From contig JANAVB010002199.1 of NCBI GenBank assembly GCA_029216955.1, forward strand, positions 13,819,417-13,883,416: 64,000 nucleotides of DNA. The letters are read 5' to 3'. The translations under genes were made by a program, and so were the position numbers. The DNA is from Iris pallida (taxonomy: Eukaryota > Streptophyta > Magnoliopsida > Asparagales > Iridaceae). A model generated the notes under the pieces. It was not told the DNA's origin and did no database searches. It saw only the letters and a program-made list of their open reading frames with translations. Of the stretch, positions 1-10,403 are shown piece after piece. The first letter of the stretch is position 1. Each line of letters begins with the position of its first letter.

Positions 1-545
1 GTTATTACTCCCTGCTCTTGTTGAGTTGTCTCTGATCTGACTAAGGTGAATCTCTTCATGCCTGGAATATCAAAAGATACACTCCCTCTACGACAATCTA
101 TCGTCGCATGACTGTCTTTCAGCCAGTCCATGCCTAAGATAACGTCAAAATTTCCAACAGGAAATTCTATCAACCGGGCGGGTAAGGAATGCCCGCAAAC
201 TACAACGCCACATGCTAGAATAACTCTACTAACTCCTACGAGCCCATTGCCAGTGAGTTTATTTAACCTCCCAGGCAATACCTCGAATTATATTCCTAGC
301 CGTGTTGCAAATTGTGCAGATATAAATGAGTGCGATGCTCCCGAATCAAATAATGCTACTGCGGGATAAGAGGCGACGAGAATGTTACCTGCCACAACAT
401 CTCCTGATGCCAATGCCTCTTCCAAGGACAGAGTGAATGCCTGCCCTCGACCTCCTTGCTGGTTTCCATGCTGCGGCCTAGCCTGGTGCTGTCGCTGGCC
501 CCTGCCTTGGTGATGCTGGGGTGGCCTATGCTGGTGTTGCTGCAT
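1..545 (-). pseudogene. pol: pol N-terminal part (aspartic protease region), internal region a, cut by window edge
   Basis: The frame is homologous to the first part of the intact pol at 5373-8891. It has the histidine- and glutamine-rich leader, then the retropepsin-type motif [13 protein letters not shown] at 288-290 replaces a Glu codon just after LGI in the protease region. The same stop occurs at 23126-23128 and 45809-45811, so it marks all a-type copies. Past the stop the homologous reading continues to base 1. RT and later domains lie outside the window. It cannot make a functional polyprotein. Confidence 0.85.
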
Positions 546-554
546 CGGCGGTCC

Positions 555-1936
555 CTACTGCCGAAACATCTGAGCCTGTGGCATTAACGGATGATAGGCC
601 AATGGTCTCACTGCCACTGCGGGTCCTCGATACTGCCCTGCCCCCGGTGCTGGCAGAGCAGGAAACTGCTGTACTGGTCCTCCTGACTTCGAATTCATGG
701 GACATATGGTAACCCGATGATCTGGATTTCCACATATCAAACACAGTCTGTTCAATGTCCGACACACATCTCTAGTGTGCCCTATCTTCCCGTAATAAGT
801 GCAGCCCGCTGGGGGTTGCTGGTTCTTCCTCTGTTGCTGTTACTGCTGCCTGGGTGGTGGTGCTGGCCCTCGCATTGCCACATCGTGAATGCGAATGCCA
901 AGGGATGGTGCTGTTGTCCGGGGCGTTGCTCCCCCTCCTCCTTCAATCTGACTGTAAGATCTCTTCTGACCTCCAGTCCTCGCCGTGATTCTCTGAATGG
1001 TGATCTCATGCCTTCGGGTCGCCGTCAATACTTCGTCAAAAGTCTGGTAGTTGTGCCCTTCTATCAATTGCAAGAGCTCAAGGTGAAACCCTTGCTAGAA
1101 CCTCATAGCCCTCTGGCTCTCTGTTGCTACCATCTCTGGGGCGAACCTGCTCAATCTGCAGAACTCCGCTGCATAGGCATCTACCGTCTTGCCGGCCTGC
1201 TTGAGGTTGATAAACTTCTGTTGTAGCTCAAACTGCGCCACAACCCCATAGTACTTCGTCTTGGACCTTGCAGTAAAATCGTCCCAAGCAACAGGACGTC
1301 TGATGCCCACTTCCTCTGATTCCCACCAATCACGTGCGAGATCCTGAAGTAACAACTTCACTTGATCCACACGTTCTTCTGCCGGCACCTTAGCTGCTGT
1401 CAGAATAGCCTCAATATCCTTAAGCCATACATCTGCTGAGATGGCATCCCCCGTTCCTTCGAAACGGTGGGGGTTGAACTTGCAAAACCTGGCTGACGCT
1501 CCTGAATCTGTCCTTGCCCCTCTTTCCAAAGCTGTCTGCAATCCTTGGTTAAGTAGTACATTCTGCTCTTGTAACTGAGCGTGCATACGCTGCTGGGCTA
1601 ACATCTAATGTTGCTGAGTAGCCATCATCCCTCTCATAATCTCCAGAAGGGCTGGTGTGTCTACTCCCACAGGGTAGGTGGAACTGTTGGTAGTGGTGGA
1701 ACATCCGGATACTGCGATCCAGCTGCTGCTTCCACTATCACTTCTTCTTGGATGGTCTCTTGAGTTAGTACCGGCCCTTGTTGCTGACCAACATGGTCAG
1801 GTTGTCCGTGTTGCTCTTGTTGTTGTTGTCCAGTCCTGGCAGATGCGGACGAGGTGCCCCTAAGAAAAGGGACAAAAGAACAATCAAACGATCGGACAGG
1901 AAAGATCAATAAAGTCAAAGGATACCGGAATGTCAA
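555..1936 (-). pseudogene. gag: gag, internal region a (multiply disrupted)
   Basis: Homologous to the gag frame at 8901-10283: a glutamine-rich N-terminus, the conserved gag core (WLKDIEAIL, then RDWWESEEVG), and two CX2CX4HX4C zinc knuckles. Lesions: TAA at 840-842, TAG at 1095-1097, TAG at 1605-1607, and a 1-bp deletion near 1674. The second Cys of the first knuckle is Tyr (CTYYGK instead of CTYCGK). The C-terminus ends at TAG 555-557, which is present in every copy and is probably the natural gag stop rather than a lesion. Confidence 0.85.
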
Positions 1937-2028
1937 GCTAGAGTCGAGAGTAACGAATCATGAGATCAAGGGGGAACATGTGTGATTGAGACATCCTATA
2001 AATTAAAACACCCCACAAGTCTGAGATC

Positions 2029-2047
2029 AGACCTGCATGGGCCACCA
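2029..2047 (-). other. Primer-binding site matching tRNA-Ile 3' end
   Basis: The + strand here reads AGACCTGCATGGGCCACCA. From memory this equals the last 19 nt, including CCA, of plant tRNA-Ile(AAU), whose 5' end GGCCCAU also fits. On the minus strand this is a PBS starting TGG, 9 nt downstream of the LTR end. The initiator-Met type PBS (TGGTATCAGAG) usual in plant Ty3/gypsy elements is absent. Confidence 0.75.
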
Positions 2048-2484
2048 CTAAAACCTTGTCACGCCCCAGAACCAGAATACTGGAGAGCAGGGGAATGACT
2101 CAGCCAGCTACGTATTACGGGTAGATGAATACCGTATAATACGATCAATGCTATCTAAAAGACAAGGGGGTGCATACTACATGAAAGTCTCGCTATGGTC
2201 ACTTCACATCTATTGTCTCAATCATTCAAACAAGAAACAGAAATAGAGAACATGTAAGATAAAGCAGTAAGGCGTGCCAAACGCTCAGTCAAAATGTTCT
2301 TGATATCTGGCTTTACAAAACATAGCCAGATGATGTAGCAAAGTATACACAATTGTTATCAGCTGCAGTCTGACTTAATTACAATTATGCAAAAGTAAGT
2401 GCAAGACAATCCGACTAACATGTCGGTGCCAAACGGCAAAGTATAAAGTAAATAACAAAACGAGCGGGGAGGTAAGGAACCCAC

Positions 2485-2522
2485 TCGAGTCCTCCTGCGA
2501 TCATCCCTCTAGTATTGACCAT
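2485..2522 (-). other. Candidate 5' leader exon of gag inside the LTR (hypothesis)
   Basis: On the minus strand an ATG at 2522-2520 opens a short frame starting MVNTRG. A possible 5' splice site (GTGGGT) begins at 2484. A strong 3' splice-site-like sequence (pyrimidine-rich, ending TTCTTAG) sits at the gag N-terminus at about 1860. Joining in this phase would enter the gag frame just before GTSSASARTG. The gag frame has no ATG of its own there. The donor is weak and there is no transcript evidence. Confidence 0.35.
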
Positions 2523-3356
2523 CTTGGAGGTAGAGGTAAGCTGAGTCCTCGGGAACCGGCTCTAAATCTGGCCATGCAAAACCAGAGAGGTTAGACCTCT
2601 AATAGCAAGTACCGCAAGGAAGCACGATATGAGACATTAAACCAGTAATTAAGAGAATATAATAATAGATCTCTGCTTGCTACTGGGATTCACATAACAT
2701 CACGACACTTCGAACCAACCTCCCAACCAAACAAGGACAGAAGTTGGCCCGTCATGTCCTGATGCTCTGATCATCTCGGTTAGGTAACAGAGTAGGTACA
2801 ATACACAAACAAATCAACTTAAACGGCCATCCTACTCCTACGGCTTACTACTGTGAGTCCCAAGTTATCCTGGAATTTTGCAATAAAGATTTCTCAGTTC
2901 TTACTATGGACAAGCAAGGCTAGTCGATCCAATCAATCAATTGTGCCAATCATGAATTAGACGAGTCCCAGCAGGACGCCCGTCATCAATATACAATATA
3001 TAATAAATAGTATAACCAGATACCGCTCCATGCCCGTGTGGCAGGTTTGCAGTATCTGTGGGGACCAGCCGGCCTGTCGGGCACTTCTAGTCCCAAGAGG
3101 GCTGCCATGTAAGAACTCGGAAATCCATTCTCTCCATGCAATCATTATCTTTATTTAACTTAATAGTCTCTACGTTAAGTGAAATCCCATGCCGTGGATC
3201 ATGGTCATTCGGAATGAGTACTTTCGTACGGGGTACGATATGCACAACTCTACAACGATGCCCGTGCGGTTAGGTTGTAGGTCTTACATAGCGTAATGCA
3301 ACAATCTAAACTAACCACGGAACAATCATGCCTTGACCATAAAGTACACATGCTTC

Positions 3357-3363
3357 TTTTATA
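3357..3363 (-). promoter_or_regulatory. Candidate TATA box of the LTR promoter
   Basis: The minus strand reads ACTATAAAAGAAGC, giving TATAAAA. It lies immediately 5' of a TAAATAAATAAAT stretch seen on the + strand and about 1.3 kb before the end of the LTR in element orientation. It is preserved in all five full LTRs (also 17823, 26194, 40696, 48878, 57223) and lost from the 712-bp stubs. Transcription would start roughly 25-35 bases toward lower coordinates. Confidence 0.45.
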
Positions 3364-3564
3364 GTAAAATAAATAAATAAATGAATTGAAGCCTGCATGT
3401 GTGCCTGTATGTCAATATTCGGGATTGGCCAATCGATTTCAAATATATACGTGTCTTATTCCATTTAATTCAATAAGACGACTAGCCAGTCTCTTAGTTC
3501 CATCTAGGAACGCATGATCAATAATTAATCAAGATAACAATCAATGTTAATTAATGCCAAATTC

Positions 3565-4482
3565 GGGAAATAAACATTGGGAAATAACTAATGATTGGGA
3601 AATAAATAATCTCATGAGCCGTGGAAAATAAATGGGAAATAAATAATCTCATGCGCTGTGGGAAATGATTGGAAAATAAATAATCTCATGCGCTGTGGGA
3701 AATGATTGGGGAATAAATAAATCTCATGCATTGTGGGGAATGTTTGGAAAATAAAGAATCTCATGCGCCTGAGGAATGATTGGGAAATAAATAATATCAT
3801 GCGCTGTGGGAAAGGTTGGAAAATAAATAATATCATGCGCCTGAGGGAAATGATTGGGAAATAAATAATATCATGCGCCTGAGGGAAATGATTGGGAAAT
3901 AAATAATATCATGCGCTGAGGAATAAGATTGGGAAATAAATAATCTCATGCGCCTGAGGAATGAGATTCTTATGCGGCTGTGAGATGAGATTCGGAAATA
4001 AATAATCCATGCGCCTGAGGAATGAGATTGGGAAATAAATAAACTCATGCGCTGTGGGAATGCGGCTGTGAGATGAGATTGGAAAATAAATAATCCATGC
4101 GCCTGAGGAATGAGATTGGAAAATAAATAAACTCATGCGCTGTGGGAATGCGGCTGTGAGATGAGATTGGGAAATAAATAATTCATGCGCCTGAGGAATG
4201 AGATTGAGAAATAAATAAACTCATGAGCTGTGGGAATGTGGCTGTGAGATGAGATTGGGAAATAAATAATCCATGCGCCTGAGGAATGAGATTGGGAAAT
4301 AAATAATCTCATGCGCCTGAGGAATGGGATTGGGAAATAAATAATCTCATGCGCCTGAGGAATGAGGTTGGAAAATAAATAATCCATGCGCCTGAGGAAT
4401 GAGATTGGGAAATAAATAATCTCATGCGCCTGAGGAGTAAGATTGGGAAATAAATAATCTCATGCGCCTGAGGAATGAGATT
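3565..4482. repeat. 38-bp minisatellite in U3 of LTR b
   Basis: About two dozen tandem units of roughly 38 bp, built from ATTGGGAAATAAATAAT followed by a CTCAT...ATGAG hairpin-like half (CTCATGCGCCTGAGGAATGAG-like). Variant units replace the second half with GCGCTGTGGGAA or GCGGCTGTGAGATGAG. Apparent ORFs across it encode repetitive peptides and are not genes. Confidence 0.9.
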
Positions 4483-5204
4483 CTTATGCGGCTGTGTGCG
4501 GCTGGGACTGTTCTTCTTCTCCGAATTTCTGAGAACAGAACCATGGAAGAGAACCATGGAAGCCATTGCTTCCAAGCTCCATAAATCCTTCATCCCAAGC
4601 CCAAATATGGACTTCCATAGGTCAAAATTGGGTAGAACGAAATTCTCTACAACATGGAACCATCAAAACTTGAAGATAACAAAGTTTACTAGATCAAAAC
4701 CTAAGAAATCCGAAAATATAACAAACTTAGATCTACAACAAATCAGCCATGGAAATTGAAAATGCTAAGTACTAAAGAGGCTTAGAATCAAGTAAGGAGG
4801 ATGATGGAACAATAATAATGGGGATCCATCAAGAAGCAAGTTGGCACTTGCCTTGCTCTCCTAGGGTGGTGGGAGAGTTATGAGGAAGAAGAAGATAAAT
4901 GAGAAGAAGTAATGAAGAGAGAGAAAGGGTTTGGGGCTTTTAAATGAAGGAGTGGTGGTAGGTGGGGGGTTTATTTCGGTTCATGATGAACCAACATAAT
5001 TAAACCAATCTGAGCTGAACCCATAGCAAAGCTGAAGCAGAGTATAAAAGCAGAAAGTAAAGTACAGAAATAAAATTGCAAAAAATTAATTAACATAAAA
5101 TTAAAGGAATTTAAATACAGAGCAATACATGATAAATACAAAATATTTACATTTAAACAGTACATGCATTCTAAAAATACGTATTCTGGGAATGGGAAGT
5201 GACA

Positions 5205-5218
5205 TCTCTACCCTCCTT
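5205..5218 (-). other. Polypurine tract next to the 3' LTR of region b
   Basis: Minus-strand AAGGAGGGTAGAGA lies directly against the LTR end. This is the expected primer site for plus-strand DNA synthesis in an LTR element. The 154 bases from here to the pol stop at 5373 look like 3' untranslated sequence and hold no other feature. Confidence 0.85.
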
Positions 5219-5372
5219 AGAAAAATTTTGTCCTCGGAATTTCAAATCCAAGCATGATAGAAACATCAGAGCTGAACTACTCTAGGTATAAGCAATTTAA
5301 GTAAGCAATCATTCTACAATGTCAATAGTATGTAACATATCTATGTTGAACATTCTACGATACCAAGCAATT

Positions 5373-8300
5373 CTACTCGTAAGGTGGCAAGCATGAGGAG
5401 TTAAGACAACTAAGGTATACAGAAAGAGATATACCTTGTGAGTCAAACAGGTGCGGATACCGTGATCGGATATCATCCTCACGTTCCCACGTTGACTCCC
5501 CTAAAGAGTGATGACCCCAAGCAACCCGGACAAGGCTAATTGTTCGATTCTTGAGTATCTTCTCTCTTCGGTCCAAAATAGACACAGGCTGTTCCTCGTA
5601 AGACAGGTTGGTACCAACAACCAGCTCAGAATGATCAAGAATATGGCTTGGGTCTGATACATACCTTCGCAACTGAGATACATAAAATACGTCATGCACC
5701 TCTCGTAACGAAGGTGGAAGGGATAAACGATAAGCAACATCGCCTATCCTCTCAAGAATAACAAATGGGCCCACGTACCGCGGACTCAACTTCCCGCGAA
5801 CGCCAAACCTAATGACCCCACGGGTAGGTGAGATCCGCAAGAACACGTGGTCCCCAACAGAAAACTCTAGCGGCCTACGATGCTGGTCCGCCCAATGACG
5901 ATGCCGATCCTGTGCAACTCGAAGTCGCTCTCTAATTCCTTTGACTAATTCAACTGTCTGAACAATCATTTCCGGGCCTAACATCTTTCTCTCCCCGATA
6001 TCATCCCATGCTAGTGGCGACCTACACTTCTTACCATATAGTGCTTCAAACGGCGCCATCTGGATACTGGCTTGATAACTGTTGTTATAAGAAAACTCAA
6101 CTAAGTGCAGGTGGCTCTCCCAAGATCCTCCAAAATCTAGGGTGCAAGCTCGCAACATATCTTCTAGGGTCTGAATTGTTCTTTCTGATTGCCCGTCCGT
6201 CTGTGGATGGTAAGCCATGCTAAATCTTAACTTGGTACCCAAGCTATGATGTAAGCTCTTCCAAAAATATGATGTAAAACGGGTATCTCTGTCTGACACA
6301 ATACTGACTGGGACCCCATGCTGCCTGACTATCTGCTGTATATACAATTCTGCCAACTTCTCCGTAGATTGACCTACTCTAAAAGGAAGAAAGTGCGCCA
6401 CCTTTGTAAGCCGATCTACTATCACCCAAATAGCATTTTTATCACTTGGTGATCTTGGTAAACCGGTCACAAAGTCCATTGTAATATGTTCCCACTTCCA
6501 TTCCGGGATAGAAAGCGGTTGCAATAACCCAGCTGGCCTCTGCTGTTCTGCCTTCACTTGCTGACATACCAAGCAACGGGAAACGAATCTAGCTATCTTC
6601 CTCCTCATCTCGTTCCACCAGAAGTGCTGCTTGATATCTTGGTACATCTTGGTCCCTCCAGGGTGTATGGAATACTGAGAGCTGTGAGCTTCTGCCATAA
6701 CCTCCTGTCTGATATCTCCACTAGGCACACATAGACGTGACCCAAACCTAAGTGTACCATCTTCATGAATTCTCATCTCCTTCCTGAGTCCTGACTCACA
6801 TTTTGTCCTAAGCTTCTGAATCCTTGGGTCTTGTGCCTGAGCTGCCTTGATCCTATCTACCAAGTTGGATTGAACTTGTAGACTCGCTAGAACTCCTACA
6901 TCACTAGGAAGTAAAACCTCGATGCCCATCTCCTGAAGGTCTTCTAAGATATGCTTCTGTGTTGTTAACATAAATGCGCCGCCTCTCCTGCTGAGAGCGT
7001 CTGCTGCCACATTAGCCTTGCCTGGATGATACTGAAGCTCCACGTCATAGTCCTTAATCAACTCCAACCATCTTCTCTGCCTCATGTTCAGTTCCTTCTG
7101 AGTAAAAATGTACTTCAGACTTTTGTGGTCTGTGTACATGTCCACTCGATCACCATATAAGTAATGCCTCCATAGCTTCAAAGCAAATACTACTGCCGCC
7201 AACTCCAAATCATGAGTTGGATAATTCTTCTCGTGGTCTCGAAGTTGCCTAGATGCGTATGCTATCACCTTCCCATGCTGCATGAGGACACATCCAAGTC
7301 CTTTTCCTGACGCATCACAATAAACGGTAAAACCTCTGGGTCCAACTGGCAATGTAAGAATAGGCGCTGATATCAACTTCTGCTTCAGATTCTCAAATAA
7401 TGTCTGGCATTCTGCCGACCAGACGAATGGTACATCCTTCCGTGTCAAGCGGGTCATGGGTGCTGAAAGCCTTGCAAAGTCTGATAAAAACCTTCTGTAA
7501 TATCCTGCCAATCCCAAGAAACTCCGTACATCTGCTACGGTCTTGGGTACTAGCCAACTCTCTACTGCTTCTACCTTCTTGGGATCTACTTCTACTCCAG
7601 CTCCTGATATGATATAACCCAAAAATGAAATGTCATTCGTCCAGAACTCACACTTGCTGAGCTTGGCAGACAACTGGTTCTCTCTCAGAACCTGTAACAC
7701 TTTCCTGAGGTGGTCTTCATGCTCCTCTTCACTAGCAGAGTATACGAGAATATCGTCAAGAAACACAACGACAAACTGATCTAAGTATGGCATAAAGATG
7801 CGGTTTATCAAATCCATAAATATTGCTGGAGCATTGGTCAAACCAAACGGCATTACTAAGAATTCATAATGCCCATACTTTGACCTGAATGCTGTCTTGG
7901 GAATGTCCTCCTTCCGAACCCTCACTTGATGATACCCTGAACGAAGATCTATCTTGGAGAAAACTCTAGCTTTGCTCAACTGATCAAATAAGTCGTCGAT
8001 CCTTGGTAGTGGGTACTTGTTCTTTACTGTCGCCGCGTTAAGCTTCCTGTAGTCAATACACAGTCTGGACGACCCATCCTTCTTCCCCACAAGTACCACT
8101 GGTGCTGCCCATGGTGATATGCTAGCTTGGATGAACTTCTTCTCCTTCAGTTCCTCTATGTGCTGATATACCTTGGCCTGCTCGGAATTCGCCATTCTGT
8201 AAACTCGATCTGATATCGGTTTAGTTCCAGGTGCCAATTCTATACTGAACTCAATATCTCTAACCGGTGGTAGACCTGGAAGTTCTTCAGGAAATACGTC

Positions 8301-8891
8301 TAGAAACTCTTCAACTACCTTCGGGACCTGAACTTCTTCTATTGCCGTTATTACTCCTTGCTCTTGTTGAGTTGTCTCTGATCTGACTAAGGTGAATCTC
8401 TTCATGCCTGGAATATCAAAAGATACACTCCCTCTACGACAATCTATCATCGCATGACTGTCTTTCAGCCAGTCCATGCCTAAGATAACGTCGAAATTTC
8501 CAACAGAAAATTCTATCAACCGGGCGGGTAAGGAATGCCCGCAAACTACAACGCCATATGCTAGAATAACTCTACTAACTCCAACGAGCCCATTGCCAGT
8601 GAGTATATTTAACCTCCCTGGCAATACCTCGAATTCTATTCCTAGCTGTGTTGCAAATTGTGCAGATATAAATGAGTGCGATACTCCCGAATCAAACAAT
8701 GCTACTGCGGGATAAGAGGCGACGAGAATGTTACCTGCCACAACATCTCCTGATGCCAATGCCTCTTCCAAGGACAGAGTGAATGCCTGCCCTCGACCTC
8801 CTTGCTGGTTCCCATGCTGCGGCCTAGCCTGGTGCTGTCGCTGGCCCCTGCCTTGGTGATGCTGGGGTGGCCTATGCTGGTGTTGCTGCAT
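5373..8891 (-). CDS. pol: Chromovirus pol polyprotein PR-RT-RH-INT-chromodomain, open frame of 1172 codons (region b, E1)
   Basis: The frame is uninterrupted. Seen motifs by residue: aspartic protease FDSGVSHS (D67; family usually DSGAS); RT with FSKIDL (D315) and FLDD (D379, D380); RNase H with D526, E563, D588 and D631; integrase zinc finger H736, H743, C773, C776; catalytic D806, D867 and E903, giving exact D,D35E spacing; GPF motif near 1041; and a chromodomain at about 1100-1149 ([10 protein letters not shown] to [17 protein letters not shown]), which in this family is thought to bind modified histones. Residue 1 is the ATG four codons after the gag TAG. The natural product is more likely a gag-pol readthrough protein. 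Its own gag has one nonsense codon and its 5' LTR lacks the promoter, so autonomous activity is doubtful. Confidence 0.93.
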   Translation of the reverse strand: MQQHQHRPPQHHQGRGQRQHQARPQHGNQQGGRGQAFTLSLEEALASGDVVAGNILVASYPAVALFDSGVSHSFISAQFATQLGIEFEVLPGRLNILTGNGLVGVSRVILAYGVVVCGHSLPARLIEFSVGNFDVILGMDWLKDSHAMIDCRRGSVSFDIPGMKRFTLVRSETTQQEQGVITAIEEVQVPKVVEEFLDVFPEELPGLPPVRDIEFSIELAPGTKPISDRVYRMANSEQAKVYQHIEELKEKKFIQASISPWAAPVVLVGKKDGSSRLCIDYRKLNAATVKNKYPLPRIDDLFDQLSKARVFSKIDLRSGYHQVRVRKEDIPKTAFRSKYGHYEFLVMPFGLTNAPAIFMDLINRIFMPYLDQFVVVFLDDILVYSASEEEHEDHLRKVLQVLRENQLSAKLSKCEFWTNDISFLGYIISGAGVEVDPKKVEAVESWLVPKTVADVRSFLGLAGYYRRFLSDFARLSAPMTRLTRKDVPFVWSAECQTLFENLKQKLISAPILTLPVGPRGFTVYCDASGKGLGCVLMQHGKVIAYASRQLRDHEKNYPTHDLELAAVVFALKLWRHYLYGDRVDMYTDHKSLKYIFTQKELNMRQRRWLELIKDYDVELQYHPGKANVAADALSRRGGAFMLTTQKHILEDLQEMGIEVLLPSDVGVLASLQVQSNLVDRIKAAQAQDPRIQKLRTKCESGLRKEMRIHEDGTLRFGSRLCVPSGDIRQEVMAEAHSSQYSIHPGGTKMYQDIKQHFWWNEMRRKIARFVSRCLVCQQVKAEQQRPAGLLQPLSIPEWKWEHITMDFVTGLPRSPSDKNAIWVIVDRLTKVAHFLPFRVGQSTEKLAELYIQQIVRQHGVPVSIVSDRDTRFTSYFWKSLHHSLGTKLRFSMAYHPQTDGQSERTIQTLEDMLRACTLDFGGSWESHLHLVEFSYNNSYQASIQMAPFEALYGKKCRSPLAWDDIGERKMLGPEMIVQTVELVKGIRERLRVAQDRHRHWADQHRRPLEFSVGDHVFLRISPTRGVIRFGVRGKLSPRYVGPFVILERIGDVAYRLSLPPSLREVHDVFYVSQLRRYVSDPSHILDHSELVVGTNLSYEEQPVSILDRREKILKNRTISLVRVAWGHHSLGESTWEREDDIRSRYPHLFDSQGISLSVYLSCLNSSCLPPYE

Positions 8892-8900
8892 CGGCGGTCC

Positions 8901-10283
8901 CTACTGCCGAAACATCTGAGCCTGTGGCATTAACGGACGCTGGGCCAATGGTCTCACTGCCACTGCGGGTCCTCGATACTGCCCTGCCCCCAGTGCTGGC
9001 AGAGCAGGAAACTGCTGTACTGGTCCTCCTGACTTCGAATTCATGGGACATGTGGTAACCCGATGATCTGGATTTCCACATATCAAATACAGTCTGTTCA
9101 ATATCCGACACACATCTCTAGTGTGCCCTATCTTCCTGCAATAAGTGCAGCCCGCTGGGGGTTGCTGGTTCTTCCTCTGTTACTGTTGCTGCTGCTTGGG
9201 TGGTGGTGCTGGCCCTCGCATTGCCACATCGTGAATGCGAATGCCAAGGGATGGTGCTGTTATCCGGGGCGTTGCTCCCCCTCCTCCTTCAATCTGACTG
9301 TGAGATCTCTTCTGACCTCCAGTCCTCGCCGTGATTCTCTGAATGGTGATCTCATGCCTTCGGGTCGCCGTCAATACTTCGTCAAAAGTCTGGTAGTTGT
9401 GCCCTTCTATCAATTGCAAGAGCTCAAGGTGAAACCCTTGCTGGAACCTCATAGCCCTCTGGCTCTCTGTTGCTACCATCTCTGGGGCGAACCTGCTCAA
9501 TCTGCAGAACTCCGCTGTATAGGCATCTACCGTCTTGCCGGCCTGCTTGAGGTTGATAAACTTCTGTTGTAGCTCAAACTGCGCCACAACCCCATAGTAC
9601 TTCGTCTTGAACCTTGCAGTAAAATCGTCCCAAGCAACAGGACGTCTGATGCCCACTTCCTCTGATTCCCACCAATCACGTGCGAGATCCTGAAGTAACA
9701 ACTTCACTTGATCCACACGTTCTTCTGCCGGCACCTTAGCTGCTGTCAGAATAGCCTCAATATCCTTAAGCCATGCATCTGCTGAGATGGCATCCTCCGT
9801 TCCTTCGAAACAGCGGGGGTTGAACTTGCAAAACCTGGCTGACGCTCCTGAATCTGTCCTTGCCCCTCTTTCCAAAGCTGTCTGCAATTCTTGGTTAAGT
9901 AGTACATTCTGCTCTTGTAACTGAGCGTGCATACGCTGCTGGGCTAACATCTGATGTTGCTGAGTAGCCATCATCCCTCTTATAATCTCCAGAAGGGCTG
10001 GTGTGTCTACTCCCACAGGGGTAGGTGGAACTGTTGGTAGTGGTGGAACATCCGGATACTGCGATCCAGCTGCTGCTTCCACTATCACTTCTTCTTGGAT
10101 GGTCTCTTGAGTTAGTACCGGCCCTTGTTGCTGACCAACATGGTCCGGTTGTCCGTATTGCTCTTGTTGTTGTTGTCCAGTCCTGGCAGATGCGGACGAG
10201 GTGCCCCTAAGAAAAGGGACAAAAGAATAATCAAACGATCGGACAGGAAAGACCAATGAAGTCAAAGGATACCGGAATGTCAA
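8901..10283 (-). pseudogene. gag: gag, region b of E1 (single nonsense codon)
   Basis: The frame encodes a Q-rich N-terminal region, a retrotransposon gag core (WLKDIEAILTAAKVP, LARDWWESEE, YGVVAQFELQQKF) and two C-terminal zinc knuckles. The only internal stop is TAA at 9180-9182, a CAA to TAA change within a Gln run just before the knuckles. The first knuckle (CTYCRKIGHTRDVC) is intact. In the second, the first Cys is Tyr (YLICGNPDH). The frame ends at TAG 8901-8903 and continues in the same frame into pol. The codon at 10283 is TTG, not ATG. The first in-frame ATG is about 103 codons in, so the real start is unresolved and may come from a leader exon. Confidence 0.85.
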
Positions 10284-10375
10284 GCTAGAGTCGAGAGTAA
10301 CGAATCATGAGATTAAGGGGGAACATGTGTGATTGAGACATCCTATAAATTAAAACACCCCACAAGTCTGAGATC

Positions 10376-10394
10376 AGACCTGCATGGGCCACCA
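10376..10394 (-). other. Primer-binding site (tRNA-Ile type), region b of E1
   Basis: Same 19-base match as at 2029-2047, with the same 9-base gap to the LTR end. Confidence 0.75.
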
Positions 10395-10403
10395 CTAAAA
10401 CCT

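Larger units (their letters stand above)
2057..5204 (-). repeat. LTR b of E1 (3148 bp)
   Basis: Full LTR with perfect 6-bp inverted ends, TGTCAC at 2057 and GTGACA at 5199-5204. A PBS abuts the left end and a PPT abuts the right end, so it serves as 5' LTR for region a and 3' LTR for region b. In element orientation, U3 is the high-coordinate part with the minisatellite, a candidate TATA box lies at 3357-3363, and about 1.27 kb of R-U5 follows. The 3148-bp length is matched exactly by 24894-28041. Confidence 0.93.

Noticed and set aside
2029..2047. A tRNA-Ile fragment as a tRNA gene
   Set aside because: Only the last 19 nt are present, always 9 bases from an LTR end, so it is a primer-binding site.
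3565..4482. Regularly spaced repeats resembling a CRISPR array
   Set aside because: Units are contiguous with no unique spacers, and the setting is a plant LTR.
3612..4593. Overlapping minus-strand ORFs with repeated peptides (ISQSHSSGAWIIYFP-like)
   Set aside because: These are translations of the 38-bp minisatellite in frames left open by the repeat.
4475..4759. A 94-codon + strand ORF repeated in all LTRs (18969, 27312, 41651, 49995, 58215)
   Set aside because: It is antisense to the element, starts in the minisatellite and has no recognisable domain. It is conserved because the LTR copies are recent, not because of coding selection that I can see.
5039..5052. AGTATAAAAGCAG as the LTR TATA box
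   Set aside because: It is on the + strand, opposite to the element's direction, and points out of the LTR into the 3' end of pol.
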